Shown here: piece after piece, positions 33,374-44,218 of the stretch
How positions within the stretch are numbered: position 1 is the first letter of the stretch
Layout: each line of letters opens with the position of its first letter
Assembly (NCBI RefSeq): GCF_001269655.1
Contig: NZ_LHVE01000002.1
Location: 310,001-374,000, forward strand
DNA: 64,000 bases
DNA from: Pseudomonas thivervalensis
GTDB taxonomy: Bacteria; Pseudomonadota; Gammaproteobacteria; Pseudomonadales; Pseudomonadaceae
Direction: 5' to 3'
Program-made: the position numbers and the translations under genes
Notes under the pieces: generated by a model
Told to the model about the DNA's origin: nothing
Databases searched by the model: none
What the model saw: the letters and a program-made list of their open reading frames with translations, nothing else

Positions 33374-34144
33374 TTGTTGCAGAACATTCGTGTCGTCCTG
33401 GTCAATACCAGCCATCCGGGTAACATCGGCGGAGCTGCGCGGGCCATGAAGAACATGGGCCTGTCGCGCCTGGTGCTGGTCGAGCCGCGCTTGTTTCCCC
33501 ATCACGAAGCCGACGCCCGGGCCTCCGGCGCTGGCGACATCCTCGCCAACGCCCAGGTCGTCGCCACCCTCGAAGATGCCTTGGTGGGCTGCAACCTGGT
33601 GCTCGGCACCAGCGCCCGCGACCGGCGTATCCCCTGGCCGCTGCTCGATCCCCGCGAATGCGGCACCAAAGTGGTCGAGGAAGCTGCGCAAGGCTTTGAA
33701 ATCGCCCTGGTGTTCGGCCGTGAAGACTCCGGCCTGACCAATGATGAGCTGCAGCGATGTCACTTTCACGTGCATATCCCTTCCGACCCCGAGTTCAGTT
33801 CCTTGAACCTGGGGGCGGCGGTGCAGGTGTTGAGCTATGAAGTGCGCATGGCTTGGCTGGCAGCCGAAGGCAAGCCCAGCAAAGTCGAAAAAACCGAGGT
33901 TACGTCGCCGCGCAGTGAGACACTGGCGACCATGGACGAGTTGGAACGATTCTTTGAGCACCTGGAACAGACCCTGGTGGACATCGAGTTCCTCGACCCG
34001 GAAAAGCCGCGACACTTGATGGCGCGCCTGCGTCGGTTGTACGGACGAAGCTCGGTGAGCCGGGCGGAGATGAATATATTGCGCGGCATCCTCACGGAAA
34101 CCCAGAAGGCGGCCCGTGGCGAGCTGATTAAGCGGAAGAAATAA
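33374..34144 (+). CDS. trmJ: tRNA (cytidine/uridine-2'-O-)-methyltransferase TrmJ
   Basis: About 256 residues of the SPOUT (trefoil-knot) family. I start at TTG 33374, matching homologues that begin 4-5 residues before [26 protein letters not shown]; no ATG is available. Other signatures are [37 protein letters not shown] and [24 protein letters not shown], which form the SAM-binding knot. TrmJ methylates the ribose of nucleotide 32 in several tRNAs. It is 1 base ahead of cysE and co-transcribed with it. Confidence 0.93.
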   Translation: MLQNIRVVLVNTSHPGNIGGAARAMKNMGLSRLVLVEPRLFPHHEADARASGAGDILANAQVVATLEDALVGCNLVLGTSARDRRIPWPLLDPRECGTKVVEEAAQGFEIALVFGREDSGLTNDELQRCHFHVHIPSDPEFSSLNLGAAVQVLSYEVRMAWLAAEGKPSKVEKTEVTSPRSETLATMDELERFFEHLEQTLVDIEFLDPEKPRHLMARLRRLYGRSSVSRAEMNILRGILTETQKAARGELIKRKK

Positions 34145-34145
34145 A

Positions 34146-34922
34146 ATGTTCGAACGTTTGCGTGAAGATATCCAAAGTGTTTTTCATCGTGACCCGGCGG
34201 CGCGCAATGCCTTTGAAGTGCTGACCTGCTACCCGGGCATGCATGCCATCTGGATCCATCGCCTGTCCGGCGCCTTGTGGAACATGGGCTGGAAGTGGCT
34301 GGCGCGGCTGGTCTCGAACTTCGGGCGCTGGTTGACCGGCATCGAGATCCACCCAGGCGCCAAGGTCGGTCGGCGGTTCTTCATCGACCACGGCATGGGC
34401 ATCGTCATCGGTGAAACCGCCGAGATCGGCGACGACGTGACCCTGTACCAGGGCGTGACCCTCGGCGGCACCAGTTGGAACAAAGGCAAGCGCCACCCGA
34501 CGCTGGAAGACGGCGTGGTGGTCGGCGCCGGCGCCAAGGTGCTCGGGCCGTTCACGGTCGGGGCGGGGGCGAAAGTCGGCTCCAACGCCGTGGTGACCAA
34601 GGCTGTGCCGCCGGGTGCGACCGTGGTGGGTATTCCGGGGCGGATCATCGTCAAGTCCGATGACGAGCAGGACGCCCGTCGCAAGGCCATGGCCGAGAAG
34701 ATCGGCTTCGACGCCTACGGTGTCGGCGAAGACATGCCTGACCCGGTCGCCCGCGCCATCAACCAGTTGCTCGATCATCTGCAAGCAGTGGATGGGCGCC
34801 TGGAGGGAATGTGCGGCGCCCTGAAGGACCTGGGCAGTAATTACTGCGCCAAGGACCTGCCTGAACTGCGCGAGGAAGACTTTGCGTGTGTGAAGGACAA
34901 GGATGAGACCCAGGCCAGCTGA
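34146..34922 (+). CDS. cysE: Serine O-acetyltransferase
   Basis: 258 residues: N-terminal helical part ([19 protein letters not shown]) then a left-handed beta-helix with hexapeptide repeats ([51 protein letters not shown]) and [10 protein letters not shown]. It acetylates serine as the first step toward cysteine and is normally feedback-inhibited by cysteine. Followed by a REPIN and the isc operon, so cysteine supply and Fe-S assembly genes are adjacent, as in other pseudomonads. The extended C-terminus (after [14 protein letters not shown]) is typical of this clade. Confidence 0.95.
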   Translation: MFERLREDIQSVFHRDPAARNAFEVLTCYPGMHAIWIHRLSGALWNMGWKWLARLVSNFGRWLTGIEIHPGAKVGRRFFIDHGMGIVIGETAEIGDDVTLYQGVTLGGTSWNKGKRHPTLEDGVVVGAGAKVLGPFTVGAGAKVGSNAVVTKAVPPGATVVGIPGRIIVKSDDEQDARRKAMAEKIGFDAYGVGEDMPDPVARAINQLLDHLQAVDGRLEGMCGALKDLGSNYCAKDLPELREEDFACVKDKDETQAS

Positions 34923-34937
34923 CACCCGGATGGCCTC

Positions 34938-35030
34938 ATCGCGAGCAAGCTCGCTCCCACAGGGGATTTGTGTCGTACACCATTATGTGTTCACCCATGG
35001 CCCCCTGTGGGAGCGAGCTTGCTCGCGATA
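34938..35030. repeat. REPIN, GTGGGAGCGAGC type
   Basis: Facing copies of GCGAGCAAGCTCGCTCCCAC (34938-34960) and GTGGGAGCGAGCTTGCTCGC (35007-35030). Confidence 0.82.
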
Positions 35031-35124
35031 AACGATAACGCGGTATAGCTGGTCGCCGCCGACCAGCCTTTGCTATCATGCGCGCGCTCTTTCGCGGGTA
35101 AACCTGAGTAAAGCACTAGGTCTT

Positions 35125-35157
35125 ATACTTGACTTAAATACTCGGGAATTGCATACT
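35125..35157 (+). promoter_or_regulatory. iscR promoter with type 1 IscR site
   Basis: A -35 TTGACT (35129-35134) and a -10 CATACT (35152-35157) are spaced 17 bases apart. The 25 bases at 35125-35149 (ATACTTGACTT..TACTCGGGAAT) match the known type 1 IscR consensus at 22 of 25 positions by my count, and cover the -35 and spacer. This is the arrangement for IscR repressing its own operon when loaded with an Fe-S cluster. Confidence 0.8.
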
Positions 35158-35189
35158 CGCCCCCATTCCGAACTCCGTGGTAATTGTCC

Positions 35190-35681
35190 ATGCGACTGAC
35201 TACAAAAGGCCGATACGCCGTGACCGCAATGCTGGATCTGGCATTGCATGCGCAGCACGGGCCGGTGTCCCTGGCCGATATCTCCGAGCGCCAGGGCATT
35301 TCCCTGTCCTACCTTGAACAGCTGTTCGCCAAGCTGCGCCGCAGCAACCTGGTTTCCAGCGTTCGCGGTCCCGGCGGCGGCTACCAGCTGTCGCGCGACA
35401 TGCAGGGCATCCAGGTCGCCCAGGTGATCGATGCAGTGAACGAATCGGTCGATGCGACCAAATGCCAGGGCCTTGGCGACTGCCATGGCGGCGATACTTG
35501 CCTGACCCACCATTTGTGGTGCGACCTCAGCCTGCAGATCCACGAATTTCTAAGCGGTATCAGCTTGGCTGACCTTGTAACTCGCCGTGAGGTGCAAGAA
35601 GTAGCCCAGCGTCAGGACCAGCGCCGTTGCAACAGCAAGTCGCTGCACCTCGACAAGATTGAAGCGTCCGCCGTCGAATGA
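35190..35681 (+). CDS. iscR: Fe-S cluster assembly regulator IscR
   Basis: 163 residues of the Rrf2 family. The winged helix opens with [21 protein letters not shown]; the three cluster-binding cysteines are seen in [13 protein letters not shown] (spacing C-x5-C-x5-C), followed by HHLWCDL. Start ATG 35190 fits homologues; an in-frame TTG lies 6 bases upstream. IscR represses isc with a bound [2Fe-2S] cluster and derepresses when clusters are scarce. It leads the iscRSUA-hscBA-fdx-iscX unit. Confidence 0.97.
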   Translation: MRLTTKGRYAVTAMLDLALHAQHGPVSLADISERQGISLSYLEQLFAKLRRSNLVSSVRGPGGGYQLSRDMQGIQVAQVIDAVNESVDATKCQGLGDCHGGDTCLTHHLWCDLSLQIHEFLSGISLADLVTRREVQEVAQRQDQRRCNSKSLHLDKIEASAVE

Positions 35682-35731
35682 CCGCCGCAGAGCACGCGGA
35701 ACGCCAGCCAGCCTGATTTAGGAGAGAGTCC

Positions 35732-36946
35732 ATGAAATTGCCGATTTACCTTGATTACTCAGCGACCACCCCGGTTGATCCGCGTGTTGCGCAGAAAATG
35801 AGTGAATGCCTGCTGGTCGACGGAAACTTCGGCAACCCGGCGTCCCGTTCCCACGTGTTCGGCTGGAAGGCCGAAGAGTCGGTGGAAAACGCCCGTCGCC
35901 AAGTCGCCGACCTGGTCAACGCCGACCCGCGTGAAATCGTCTGGACCTCCGGTGCCACCGAATCCGACAACCTGGCAATCAAGGGTGTCGCGCATTTCTA
36001 CCACACCAAGGGCAAACACCTGATCACCTCCAAGATCGAGCACAAGGCTGTCCTGGACACCATGCGCCAACTGGAGCGTGAAGGCTTCGAAGTCACCTAC
36101 ATCGAGCCCGGTGAAGACGGCATCATCACCCCGGCCATGGTCGAAGCCGCCCTGCGCGACGACACCATCCTGGTCTCGATCATGCACGTGAACAACGAAA
36201 TCGGCACCGTCAACGACATCGCCGCCATCGGCGAACTGACCCGCTCCAAGGGCGTCCTGTTCCACGTCGACGGCGCGCAGTCCACTGGCAAGGTCGACAT
36301 CGACCTGTCCAAGCTGAAAGTCGACCTGATGTCGTTCTCCGCCCACAAGACCTACGGTCCTAAAGGCATCGGCGCGCTGTACGTCAGCCGCAAGCCGCGT
36401 GTTCGCATCGAAGCGACCATGCACGGCGGTGGTCACGAGCGTGGCATGCGTTCCGGTACCCTGGCGACCCACCAGATCGTCGGCATGGGTGAGGCTTTCC
36501 GTGTAGCCAAGGAAGACATGGCTGCCGAGAACGTGCGCATCAAGGCCCTGAGCGACCGCTTCTTCAAGCAGGTCGAGCACCTGGAAGAACTCTACGTCAA
36601 CGGCAGCCTGACCGCCCGCGTACCGCACAACCTGAACCTGAGCTTCAACTACGTTGAAGGCGAGTCGCTGATCATGGCGCTCAAGGATCTGGCCGTGTCG
36701 TCCGGTTCGGCGTGCACTTCGGCGTCCCTGGAGCCTTCGTACGTACTGCGCGCCCTGGGCCGCAACGACGAACTGGCCCACAGCTCGATCCGCTTCACCT
36801 TCGGCCGTTTCACCACCGAAGAAGAAATCGATTACGCCGCGCAGAAAGTCTGCGAGGCCGTTACCAAGCTGCGCGCTCTTTCGCCGCTGTGGGACATGTA
36901 CAAAGACGGCGTCGACATTTCGAAAATCGAATGGGCGGCGCACTGA
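35732..36946 (+). CDS. iscS: Cysteine desulfurase IscS
   Basis: 404 residues, the normal length. The PLP-binding lysine lies in [17 protein letters not shown] and the sulfur-carrying cysteine in [21 protein letters not shown]. It takes sulfur from cysteine and passes it to IscU and to tRNA-thiolation partners. An AGGAGA site stands 9 bases before ATG. It is the second gene of the isc operon. Confidence 0.97.
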   Translation: MKLPIYLDYSATTPVDPRVAQKMSECLLVDGNFGNPASRSHVFGWKAEESVENARRQVADLVNADPREIVWTSGATESDNLAIKGVAHFYHTKGKHLITSKIEHKAVLDTMRQLEREGFEVTYIEPGEDGIITPAMVEAALRDDTILVSIMHVNNEIGTVNDIAAIGELTRSKGVLFHVDGAQSTGKVDIDLSKLKVDLMSFSAHKTYGPKGIGALYVSRKPRVRIEATMHGGGHERGMRSGTLATHQIVGMGEAFRVAKEDMAAENVRIKALSDRFFKQVEHLEELYVNGSLTARVPHNLNLSFNYVEGESLIMALKDLAVSSGSACTSASLEPSYVLRALGRNDELAHSSIRFTFGRFTTEEEIDYAAQKVCEAVTKLRALSPLWDMYKDGVDISKIEWAAH

Positions 36947-36989
36947 GAAGTCGCCACCAGAGCGGCTCCACTGATGAGGATTGAAGCAA

Positions 36990-37376
36990 ATGGCATATAG
37001 CGAAAAGGTCATCGACCACTACGAGAACCCGCGCAACGTCGGCAAGATGGACGCGCAGGATCCTGATGTCGGCACCGGCATGGTCGGCGCCCCGGCGTGC
37101 GGCGACGTCATGCGCCTGCAAATCAAGGTCAACGAGCAGGGCATCATCGAAGACGCCAAGTTCAAGACCTACGGCTGCGGTTCGGCCATTGCGTCCAGCT
37201 CCCTGGCCACCGAGTGGATGAAGGGCAAGACCCTTGATGAAGCCGAAACCATCAAGAACACCCAGCTGGCCGAAGAACTGGCCCTGCCGCCAGTGAAGAT
37301 CCACTGCTCGGTACTCGCCGAAGACGCCATCAAGGCCGCCGTTCGCGATTACAAGCAGAAGAAAGGCTTGATCTGA
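36990..37376 (+). CDS. iscU: Fe-S cluster scaffold IscU
   Basis: 128 residues. The three cluster-ligand cysteines are visible in [21 protein letters not shown] and [11 protein letters not shown], along with the conserved Asp near the first. The LPPVK motif that binds HscA is present ([10 protein letters not shown]). Start ATG 36990 follows GAGGA at 9 bases. It assembles [2Fe-2S] clusters from IscS sulfur before hand-off by HscBA. Confidence 0.97.
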   Translation: MAYSEKVIDHYENPRNVGKMDAQDPDVGTGMVGAPACGDVMRLQIKVNEQGIIEDAKFKTYGCGSAIASSSLATEWMKGKTLDEAETIKNTQLAEELALPPVKIHCSVLAEDAIKAAVRDYKQKKGLI

Positions 37377-37401
37377 TCCGCGTTACGGTAAGGAGTTTTC
37401 C

Positions 37402-37725
37402 ATGGCTATCCAGATGACAGAAGCGGCAGCTAACCATATCCAGCGCTCCCTTGCGGGGCGCGGCAAGGGCGAGGGTATCCGCCTGGGTGTTCGCACCACG
37501 GGCTGTTCTGGCCTCGCCTATGTACTGGAATTCGTCGACGAAGTGGGCGAAGACGATCAGGTATTCGAAAGTCATGGTCAGAAAGTGATCATCGACCCGA
37601 AGAGCCTGACGTACCTGGACGGCACCGAGCTGGATTTCGTCAAGGAAGGGTTGAACGAAGGCTTCAAGTTCAACAACCCCAACGTGCGCGGTGAATGTGG
37701 CTGCGGCGAAAGCTTCAACATCTGA
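37402..37725 (+). CDS. iscA: A-type Fe-S carrier IscA
   Basis: 107 residues with the three A-type cysteines: [14 protein letters not shown] and GECGCGESF near the C-terminus. It carries iron or [4Fe-4S] clusters to target proteins. The spacing from iscU (26 bases, with AAGGAG) fits operon expression. Confidence 0.97.
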   Translation: MAIQMTEAAANHIQRSLAGRGKGEGIRLGVRTTGCSGLAYVLEFVDEVGEDDQVFESHGQKVIIDPKSLTYLDGTELDFVKEGLNEGFKFNNPNVRGECGCGESFNI

Positions 37726-37733
37726 GGCGGCTC

Positions 37734-38255
37734 GTGGGTACTCCTTGTCATTTTGCGTTGTTCCAGTTGCAGCCTGCTTTCCAGCTGGATCTCGAGCAGT
37801 TGTCCGCGCGTTACCTTGAGCTGGCCCGTGGCGTCCATCCCGACCGCTTTGCCGATGCCTCCGAGGCGGAGCAGCGGCGGGCGCTCGAGCAGTCGGCGAA
37901 CCTCAACGAGGCTTACCAGACGCTCAAGCACCCGGCCAAGCGCGCGCGTTACCTGCTCGCGATCAGCGGCCATGAGTTGCCGCTGGAGGTCACGGTCCAC
38001 GATCCCGAGTTTCTGTTGCAGCAGATGCAATGGCGCGAAGAACTCGAAGACCTGCAGGACAGCGCCGACCTGGCCGGTGTCGCGGTATTCAAGCGCCGCT
38101 TGAAGGACGCCCAGCAAACACTGAACGAAAGCTTCGCAGCCTGCTGGAACGATGCCGCGCAACGCGAACAGGCCGAACGCCTGATGCGGCGCATGCAGTT
38201 CCTCGACAAGCTCACCTACGAAGTGCGCCAGCTAGAAGAGCGCCTCGACGATTAA
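37734..38255 (+). CDS. hscB: Co-chaperone HscB
   Basis: 173 residues from GTG 37734 ([14 protein letters not shown]), 8 bases after the iscA stop. J-domain with the HPD triad in [11 protein letters not shown], then a helical C-terminal domain ([17 protein letters not shown]) that holds IscU. It delivers IscU to HscA. The gene is complete. Confidence 0.95.
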   Translation: MGTPCHFALFQLQPAFQLDLEQLSARYLELARGVHPDRFADASEAEQRRALEQSANLNEAYQTLKHPAKRARYLLAISGHELPLEVTVHDPEFLLQQMQWREELEDLQDSADLAGVAVFKRRLKDAQQTLNESFAACWNDAAQREQAERLMRRMQFLDKLTYEVRQLEERLDD

Positions 38256-38305
38256 CCCAGTGCCGCTCCGGTCGCACGCCTGATTACAGATAAGACCTGA
38301 TTACG

Positions 38306-40168
38306 ATGGCCCTACTGCAGATCGCCGAACCCGGCCAAAGTCCACAACCGCACCAGCGTCGCCTGGCTGTCGGGATCGACTTGGGTACCACCAATTCCCT
38401 GGTCGCTGCCTTGCGCAGCGGTCTTTCCGAACCGCTGGCCGACGAGCAGGGACGGGTGATCCTGCCGTCCGCCGTGCGTTATCACGCCGATCGCGTCGAA
38501 GTGGGCGAGTCGGCCAAGCTGGCCGCCGCCACCGATCCGTTTAACACCATTGTCTCGGTCAAGCGCTTGATGGGTCGTGGTCTGTCCGACGTCAAGCAAT
38601 TGGGCGAGCAACTGCCGTACCGCTTCGTCGGTGGCGAATCCCACATGCCGTTCATCGAAACCGTGCAGGGCCCGAAAAGCCCGGTCGAGGTTTCCGCCGA
38701 CATCCTCAAGGTCCTGCGCCAACGTGCCGAAGCGGCGTTGGGCGGTGAACTGGTGGGTGCGGTCATCACCGTCCCGGCCTATTTCGACGACGCCCAGCGC
38801 CAAGCCACCAAGGACGCGGCCAAGCTCGCCGGTCTGAACGTGCTGCGCCTGCTCAACGAGCCGACCGCCGCGGCGGTTGCATATGGCCTGGACCAGCATG
38901 CCGAAGGCCTCGTCGCCATCTACGACCTGGGTGGCGGCACCTTCGATATTTCGATCCTGCGCCTGACCGGCGGCGTCTTCGAAGTCCTGGCCACCGGTGG
39001 CGACAGCGCCCTGGGCGGCGATGACTTCGACCACGCCATCGCCGGCTGGATCATCGAGCAGGCCGGCCTCTGCGCCGACCTCGACCCCGGTGCTCAACGC
39101 CATCTGCTGCAAACCGCCTGCGCCGCCAAGGAAGCCTTGACCGACGCCGCCACGGTTGACGTCGCTTATGGCGAGTGGAAAGCCGCGCTGACTCGCGAAG
39201 CCTTCGACGCCCTGATCGAACCCATGGTCGCCCGCAGCCTCAAGGCCTGCCGCCGCGCCGTGCGTGATTCCGGCGTGGAGCTGGAAGACGTCAAGGCTGT
39301 GGTCATGGTCGGTGGTTCGACCCGGGTGCCGCGGGTTCGCGAAGCCGTTGCCGAGGCCTTTGGCCGTCAGCCGCTGACCGAAATCGACCCCGACCAGGTG
39401 GTCGCCATCGGTGCCGCGATCCAGGCCGATACCCTGGCCGGCAACAAGCGCGACGGCGGCGAACTGCTGTTGCTCGACGTGATTCCGTTGTCCCTGGGGC
39501 TGGAAACCATGGGCGGCCTGATGGAGAAGGTGATTCCGCGCAACACCACCATCCCGGTTGCCCGCGCCCAGGACTTCACCACCTATAAAGACGGCCAGTC
39601 GGCCATGATGATCCACGTGCTGCAAGGCGAGCGTGAACTGATCAGCGACTGCCGTTCCCTGGCCCGCTTCGAATTGCGCGGCATCCCGGCCATGGTTGCC
39701 GGTGCGGCGAAGATCCGCGTGACCTTCCAGGTCGATGCCGACGGTTTGCTCAACGTTTCCGCCCGCGAACTGGGTTCGGGCGTGGAGGCGAGCATCCAGG
39801 TCAAGCCGTCCTATGGCCTGACCGACGGCGAAATCGCCAAGATGCTCAAGGATTCCTTCCAGCACGCCAGCGACGACAAGGTCGCGCGGGTGCTGCGCGA
39901 GCAACAGGTCGACGCCCAGCGCCTGATCGAAGCCGTGGAAGGGGCCCTTGAGGCCGACGGCGAGCGTTTGCTCGACGCTGAAGAGCGCATGGTCATCGAG
40001 CTGCAGATGCAGGAATTGTCCGAATTGATCAAAGGCACCGATGGCTATGCCATCGAGCAGCAGACCAAGCGTCTGTCGCAGGTCACCGATGCCTTTGCTG
40101 CCCGCCGCCTGGACTCGACGGTGAAAGCCGCCCTGGCGGGGCGCAACCTGAATGAAATCGAGGAATAA
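38306..40168 (+). CDS. hscA: Hsp70-type chaperone HscA
   Basis: 620 residues. The ATPase domain shows [40 protein letters not shown] and [17 protein letters not shown]; the substrate domain follows from [18 protein letters not shown]. It uses ATP to release clusters from IscU, recognising the LPPVK motif. It is longer at the N-terminus than DnaK, as usual in HscA. Confidence 0.97.
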   Translation: MALLQIAEPGQSPQPHQRRLAVGIDLGTTNSLVAALRSGLSEPLADEQGRVILPSAVRYHADRVEVGESAKLAAATDPFNTIVSVKRLMGRGLSDVKQLGEQLPYRFVGGESHMPFIETVQGPKSPVEVSADILKVLRQRAEAALGGELVGAVITVPAYFDDAQRQATKDAAKLAGLNVLRLLNEPTAAAVAYGLDQHAEGLVAIYDLGGGTFDISILRLTGGVFEVLATGGDSALGGDDFDHAIAGWIIEQAGLCADLDPGAQRHLLQTACAAKEALTDAATVDVAYGEWKAALTREAFDALIEPMVARSLKACRRAVRDSGVELEDVKAVVMVGGSTRVPRVREAVAEAFGRQPLTEIDPDQVVAIGAAIQADTLAGNKRDGGELLLLDVIPLSLGLETMGGLMEKVIPRNTTIPVARAQDFTTYKDGQSAMMIHVLQGERELISDCRSLARFELRGIPAMVAGAAKIRVTFQVDADGLLNVSARELGSGVEASIQVKPSYGLTDGEIAKMLKDSFQHASDDKVARVLREQQVDAQRLIEAVEGALEADGERLLDAEERMVIELQMQELSELIKGTDGYAIEQQTKRLSQVTDAFAARRLDSTVKAALAGRNLNEIEE

Positions 40169-40171
40169 CTG

Positions 40172-40513
40172 ATGCCGCAGGTGATTTTTCTGCCCCACGA
40201 GAAGTTCTGTCCGGAGGGCATGGTCGTGGAGGCCGAGCCCGGAATTTCCATTCTCGAACTGGCCCATGAACACCATATCGAGATGGAAAGTGCCTGTGGC
40301 GGCGTCTGCGCTTGCACGACGTGCCATTGCATCATTCGTGAAGGGTTTGATTCGCTGGAAGAAGCGGACGATCTGGAGGAAGATTTCCTCGATCGCGCCT
40401 GGGGCCTGGAAGCGCAATCGCGCCTGGGTTGCCAAGCCATCGTCGGCACTGAAGACCTGACCGTCGAAATCCCGAAATATTCGCTTAACCATGCGGCTGA
40501 AGCGCCGCACTGA
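40172..40513 (+). CDS. fdx: [2Fe-2S] ferredoxin Fdx
   Basis: 113 residues. Cluster cysteines occur in ESACGGVCACTTCHC and further along in SRLGCQAIVG (C-x5-C-x2-C...C pattern). It supplies electrons for Fe-S cluster assembly. It begins 4 bases after hscA, and iscX follows after 15 bases. Confidence 0.96.
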   Translation: MPQVIFLPHEKFCPEGMVVEAEPGISILELAHEHHIEMESACGGVCACTTCHCIIREGFDSLEEADDLEEDFLDRAWGLEAQSRLGCQAIVGTEDLTVEIPKYSLNHAAEAPH

Positions 40514-40527
40514 TTCAAGGAACTGTC

Positions 40528-40728
40528 ATGGGCCTTAAATGGGTTGATGTACAAGAAATCGCTATCCTGTTGGCCGACGGTCATCCGGATGTGGATCCCT
40601 ATTCGGTGAACTTTGTGGCATTGCGTGACCTGGTCATGGCTTTGCCGGGGTTTGACGACGAGCGGGATCGCGGCGGTGAAAAGGTCCTTGAAGCGATCCA
40701 GACTGCCTGGAAAGAAGAGCAGGACTGA
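40528..40728 (+). CDS. iscX: Fe-S assembly protein IscX
   Basis: 66 residues, acidic: KWVDVQEIAILLADGHPDVDP, then VALRDLVMALPGFDDERDRGGEKVLEAIQTAW. Binds IscS and iron and adjusts desulfurase activity. Last gene of the isc unit; a hairpin follows at 40761-40783. Confidence 0.95.
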   Translation: MGLKWVDVQEIAILLADGHPDVDPYSVNFVALRDLVMALPGFDDERDRGGEKVLEAIQTAWKEEQD

Positions 40729-40760
40729 AGCCTCCCTTACGCAGTTAGGCAATACCCAAG

Positions 40761-40790
40761 AACCCGCGTATAATTCGCGGGTTTAATTTT
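40761..40790 (+). terminator. isc terminator containing the ndk -10 box
   Basis: AACCCGCG (40761-40768) pairs with CGCGGGTT (40776-40783), followed by a mixed AATTTTT run. The loop between the arms contains TATAAT (40769-40774), 46 bases before the ndk start, with a weak -35 (TTAGGC). One short sequence thus ends isc and may start ndk. Confidence 0.6.
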
Positions 40791-40819
40791 TCGCAAATTA
40801 CCGTTTCTGGAGTTACACC

Positions 40820-41245
40820 ATGGCTGTTCAACGTACTTTCTCCATCATCAAGCCTGACGCCGTTGCTAAAAACGTGATCGGCAAGATCGTTACCCGCTTC
40901 GAAGACGCTGGCCTGCGCGTTGTAGCTTCGAAAATGAAGCAACTGTCCAAAGCCGAAGCCGAAGGCTTCTACGCTGAGCACAGCGAGCGCGGTTTCTTCG
41001 GTGAGCTGGTTGCCTTCATGACTTCCGGTCCGGTTGTCGTTCAGGTGCTGGAAGGCGAAAACGCCATCGCTCGCAACCGTGAGCTGATGGGCGCTACCAA
41101 CCCTAAAGAAGCTGCTGCCGGCACCATCCGTGCTGACTTCGCTGAATCCATCGACGCCAACGCCGTCCACGGTTCGGACTCCGAAGCCGCCGCTGCTCGC
41201 GAAATCGCTTACTTTTTCTCCGCTACTGAAGTAACCACTCGCTAA
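40820..41245 (+). CDS. ndk: Nucleoside diphosphate kinase
   Basis: 141 residues with the active-site histidine in [16 protein letters not shown] and the start [20 protein letters not shown]. It balances nucleoside triphosphate pools. A good Shine-Dalgarno (TGGAGTT) precedes ATG. It stands between isc and the rlmN-led unit. Confidence 0.97.
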   Translation: MAVQRTFSIIKPDAVAKNVIGKIVTRFEDAGLRVVASKMKQLSKAEAEGFYAEHSERGFFGELVAFMTSGPVVVQVLEGENAIARNRELMGATNPKEAAAGTIRADFAESIDANAVHGSDSEAAAAREIAYFFSATEVTTR

Positions 41246-41273
41246 GCCCAGGCTTTTGAGTGAAGGTGAATCC

Positions 41274-42422
41274 ATGACTACATCGAACGGCAAAACCAAC
41301 CTGTTGGGCCTGACCCAGCCGGAAATGGAGAAATTCTTCGACTCGATCGGGGAGAAGCGTTTCCGTGCCGGCCAGGTGATGAAATGGATTCACCACTTTG
41401 GCGTCGACGACTTCGATGCCATGACGAATGTCGGCAAGGCCCTGCGCGAAAAGCTCAAGGCTGTTGCCGAGATTCGCGGCCCCGAAGTGGTCAGCCAGGA
41501 CATTTCCAGCGACGGCACCCGCAAATGGGTGGTGCGCGTGGCGTCCGGCAGTTGCGTCGAGACCGTCTACATTCCCCAGGGCAAGCGCGGCACCTTGTGC
41601 GTTTCGTCCCAGGCAGGCTGTGCCCTGGATTGCAGTTTCTGCTCCACCGGCAAGCAAGGCTTCAATAGCAACCTCACCGCCGCCGAAGTGATCGGCCAGG
41701 TGTGGATTGCCAACAAATCCTTTGGCAGCGTCCCGGCGACCGTCGACCGTGCCATCACCAACGTGGTGATGATGGGCATGGGCGAGCCGCTGCTGAACTT
41801 CGACAACGTCGTCTCCGCCATGCACCTGATGATGGATGACCTGGGCTACGGCATCTCCAAGCGCCGCGTGACCCTGTCCACCTCCGGCGTGGTGCCGATG
41901 ATCGATGAGCTGGCCAAGCACATCGACGTCTCCCTGGCGTTGTCGCTGCACGCACCCAATGACGCATTGCGTAACCAATTGGTGCCGATCAACAAGAAAT
42001 ATCCGCTTAAGATGCTGCTCGAGTCGTGCCAGCGCTACATGTCGTCCCTGGGCGAAAAGCGCGTGCTGACCATCGAGTACACGCTGCTCAAGGATGTGAA
42101 CGACAAGGTCGAGCACGCGGTCGAGATGATCGAGCTGCTCAAGAACATCCCGTGCAAGATCAACCTGATCCCGTTCAACCCGTTCCCGCATTCCGGTTAC
42201 GAGCGTCCGAGCAACAACGCGATTCGTCGCTTCCAGGATCAGCTTCACCACGCTGGCTTCAACGTCACCGTGCGCACCACCCGCGGCGAAGACATCGACG
42301 CCGCCTGTGGCCAATTGGTAGGACAGGTGCTGGATCGCACCCGTCGCAGCGAACGCTACATTGCCGTGCGTGAGTTGAACGCCGCGGACGATGCGGTGCA
42401 GAACGCTGCGAACAGTCACTAA
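41274..42422 (+). CDS. rlmN: Dual-specificity rRNA/tRNA adenine-C2 methyltransferase RlmN
   Basis: 382 residues. Radical-SAM cysteines in [19 protein letters not shown], plus the mechanistic C-terminal cysteine in [10 protein letters not shown]. It methylates A2503 of 23S rRNA and A37 of some tRNAs. Start ATG 41274 follows GAAGGTG; an upstream GTG in frame is less likely. The first gene of rlmN-pilW-rodZ-ispG-hisS-(yfgM)-bamB. Confidence 0.96.
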   Translation: MTTSNGKTNLLGLTQPEMEKFFDSIGEKRFRAGQVMKWIHHFGVDDFDAMTNVGKALREKLKAVAEIRGPEVVSQDISSDGTRKWVVRVASGSCVETVYIPQGKRGTLCVSSQAGCALDCSFCSTGKQGFNSNLTAAEVIGQVWIANKSFGSVPATVDRAITNVVMMGMGEPLLNFDNVVSAMHLMMDDLGYGISKRRVTLSTSGVVPMIDELAKHIDVSLALSLHAPNDALRNQLVPINKKYPLKMLLESCQRYMSSLGEKRVLTIEYTLLKDVNDKVEHAVEMIELLKNIPCKINLIPFNPFPHSGYERPSNNAIRRFQDQLHHAGFNVTVRTTRGEDIDAACGQLVGQVLDRTRRSERYIAVRELNAADDAVQNAANSH

Positions 42423-42434
42423 GAGAGGAACTCT

Positions 42435-43193
42435 ATGTCCCTGCGCTTCGCGCTCGTTTTGCTGTTGGCCGGCCTTTGTTCCGGTTGTGTCCTGTCGGGT
42501 GACTACAACCCGATGAAGACCAGCAAAGGGCGCGACGAGGCACGTGTGGCCTATGTGCAACTGGGCATCGGCTACCTGCAGCAGGGCATGACCGAGCGGG
42601 CCAAGGTGCCGCTCAAGAAAGCCCTGGAGCTGGACGATTCCGACCCGGATGCCAACGCGGCCCTGGCCTTGGTGTTCCAGGCCGAGATGGAGCCTGAGCT
42701 GGCCGACCAGCATTTTCGCAAGGCGCTGTCTGGTCGGCCCCAGGACGCACGGATCCTGAACAACTACGGCAGCTTTCTTTTCGAGCAGAAACGCTACAAG
42801 GAAGCCTACGAGCGCTTCGAGCAGGCTGCCGCCGATACCCTTTACCCTGAGCGTTCGCGGGTTTTCGAAAACCTCGGCATGACGGCCGCGCAGCTCGGCC
42901 AGCGTGACCTGGCCCGCCAGCAACTGGAAAAGGCGCTGCGGCTCAACCGCCAGCAACCGCGGGCGCTGCTGGAAATGGCTGAGTTGTCGTACGAAGACAG
43001 GCATTATGTGCCCGCGCGTGACTACTACGAGCGTTTTAGCCTGCTGAGTGAGCAAAATGCACGTAGTCTATTGCTCGGCGTTCGGCTGGCACATGTGTTT
43101 GAAGATCGCGACAAAGCTGCAAGCTACGGCTTGCAACTCAAAAGACTCTATCCCGGTACGCCGGAATATCAGCAATACCTGTCGGAGCAATGA
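42435..43193 (+). CDS. pilW: Type IV pilus pilotin PilW/PilF (TPR lipoprotein)
   Basis: 252 residues. Signal peptide with lipobox LLAGLCSGC, then tandem TPR repeats (VAYVQLGIGYLQQGMTERAK, PDANAALALVFQAEMEPELADQHF, ARILNNYGSFLFEQKRYKEAYERF). In P. aeruginosa the equivalent (PilF) helps the PilQ secretin reach and assemble in the outer membrane. Stop overlaps the rodZ start (ATGA), showing coupling. A standard member. Confidence 0.93.
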   Translation: MSLRFALVLLLAGLCSGCVLSGDYNPMKTSKGRDEARVAYVQLGIGYLQQGMTERAKVPLKKALELDDSDPDANAALALVFQAEMEPELADQHFRKALSGRPQDARILNNYGSFLFEQKRYKEAYERFEQAAADTLYPERSRVFENLGMTAAQLGQRDLARQQLEKALRLNRQQPRALLEMAELSYEDRHYVPARDYYERFSLLSEQNARSLLLGVRLAHVFEDRDKAASYGLQLKRLYPGTPEYQQYLSEQ

Positions 43194-44215
43194 TGAAAGC
43201 GGCGCATCCCGAAGTTGTAGCAGCGACTCGCGTAAATCCCGGTGAGACCCTGCGTCAAGCCCGCGAAAGCAATGGTTGGTCGCTGGCCGAAGTGGCCCTC
43301 AAGCTCAATCTCACCGTGGCTTCCCTGGGTAACCTGGAAGCGGGCGCGTTCGACAAGCTGCCTGGGCACACCTTCGCCCGCGGCTACATCCGCGCCTATG
43401 CCAAGTTGCTTGGCATGGACCAGACCGTGCTGGTTCAGCAATTCGATCAATACACCGGCTCCGATGCCCAGGGCAGCAACGTGCACAGCCTGGGGCGCAT
43501 CGAGGAGCCGGTTCGCGTGTCCCACACCATTTTGCGAATCGTCAGCCTGTTGCTACTCATCGCGGTGATTGGTGGCGGTTTTGTCTGGTGGCAGGATCAG
43601 GCTTCCTTGCGCAACAAGGAGCCGGTCGCCATGAACCCTGAGCACGTGGAGGTCGAGGGCGCCGACGGCACCACCCAGATCCATCCGCTGGACGAGCCGG
43701 AAGACCAGGCCGTCGTCGAAGGTCAGGCCGAAGGCGAAACCGCCCTGGCGTTGCCACAAAGCCCGGACGCCGCCGATGCCCAGGCGGGTGCCGAGCCGGC
43801 TGTTCCCGCCCCAGCCCCGACCGCTCCGGCTGCCCCGAACACCGGCAGCGCACCGATTGCCACGGCACCGGCCGCACCGAGCACGCCGGCACCGACCGTG
43901 GCCGCGCCTGCGACCCACGCCGCGCCAACCGCTCCAGTCGTCCCGACCGCTCCGGCCCCGGCGCCCGTCGCGGGTGAAGGCCAGGTCCAGATCCAGTTTG
44001 TCGCCGATTGCTGGACGCAGATCACCGACGGCAACGGCAAAGTGTTGTTCAGCGGCCTCAAGCGCAAGGGCGACAGCGCCTCCATCAACGGCAAGCCACC
44101 GTTTGCCGTACGCCTGGGTTATGCCCGTGGCGCGCAGGTCAGCTACAACGGCCAACCGGTCGACATCGCTCCGTTCACCAGTGGCGAGACCGCTCGCCTG
44201 AAGTTGGGTCAATAA
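43190..44215 (+). CDS. rodZ: Cell-shape protein RodZ
   Basis: 341 residues: N-terminal helix-turn-helix (GETLRQARESNGWSLAEVAL, FARGYIRAYAKLLG), one membrane span (RIVSLLLLIAVIGGGFVWW), a long Pro/Ala-rich periplasmic linker (~185-260, PAPAPTAPAAPNTGSAPIAT) and a C-terminal DUF4115 beta-domain (FVADCWTQITDGNGKVLFSG). RodZ links MreB filaments to the wall-building complex. Overlaps pilW by 4 bases. The low-complexity linker is a typical variable region of pseudomonad RodZ. Confidence 0.93.
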   Translation: MMKAAHPEVVAATRVNPGETLRQARESNGWSLAEVALKLNLTVASLGNLEAGAFDKLPGHTFARGYIRAYAKLLGMDQTVLVQQFDQYTGSDAQGSNVHSLGRIEEPVRVSHTILRIVSLLLLIAVIGGGFVWWQDQASLRNKEPVAMNPEHVEVEGADGTTQIHPLDEPEDQAVVEGQAEGETALALPQSPDAADAQAGAEPAVPAPAPTAPAAPNTGSAPIATAPAAPSTPAPTVAAPATHAAPTAPVVPTAPAPAPVAGEGQVQIQFVADCWTQITDGNGKVLFSGLKRKGDSASINGKPPFAVRLGYARGAQVSYNGQPVDIAPFTSGETARLKLGQ

Positions 44216-44218
44216 GTC

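Noticed and set aside
38312..40510. 732-residue minus-strand open frame opposite hscA/fdx
   Set aside because: Antisense shadow of strongly supported genes with high third-position GC.
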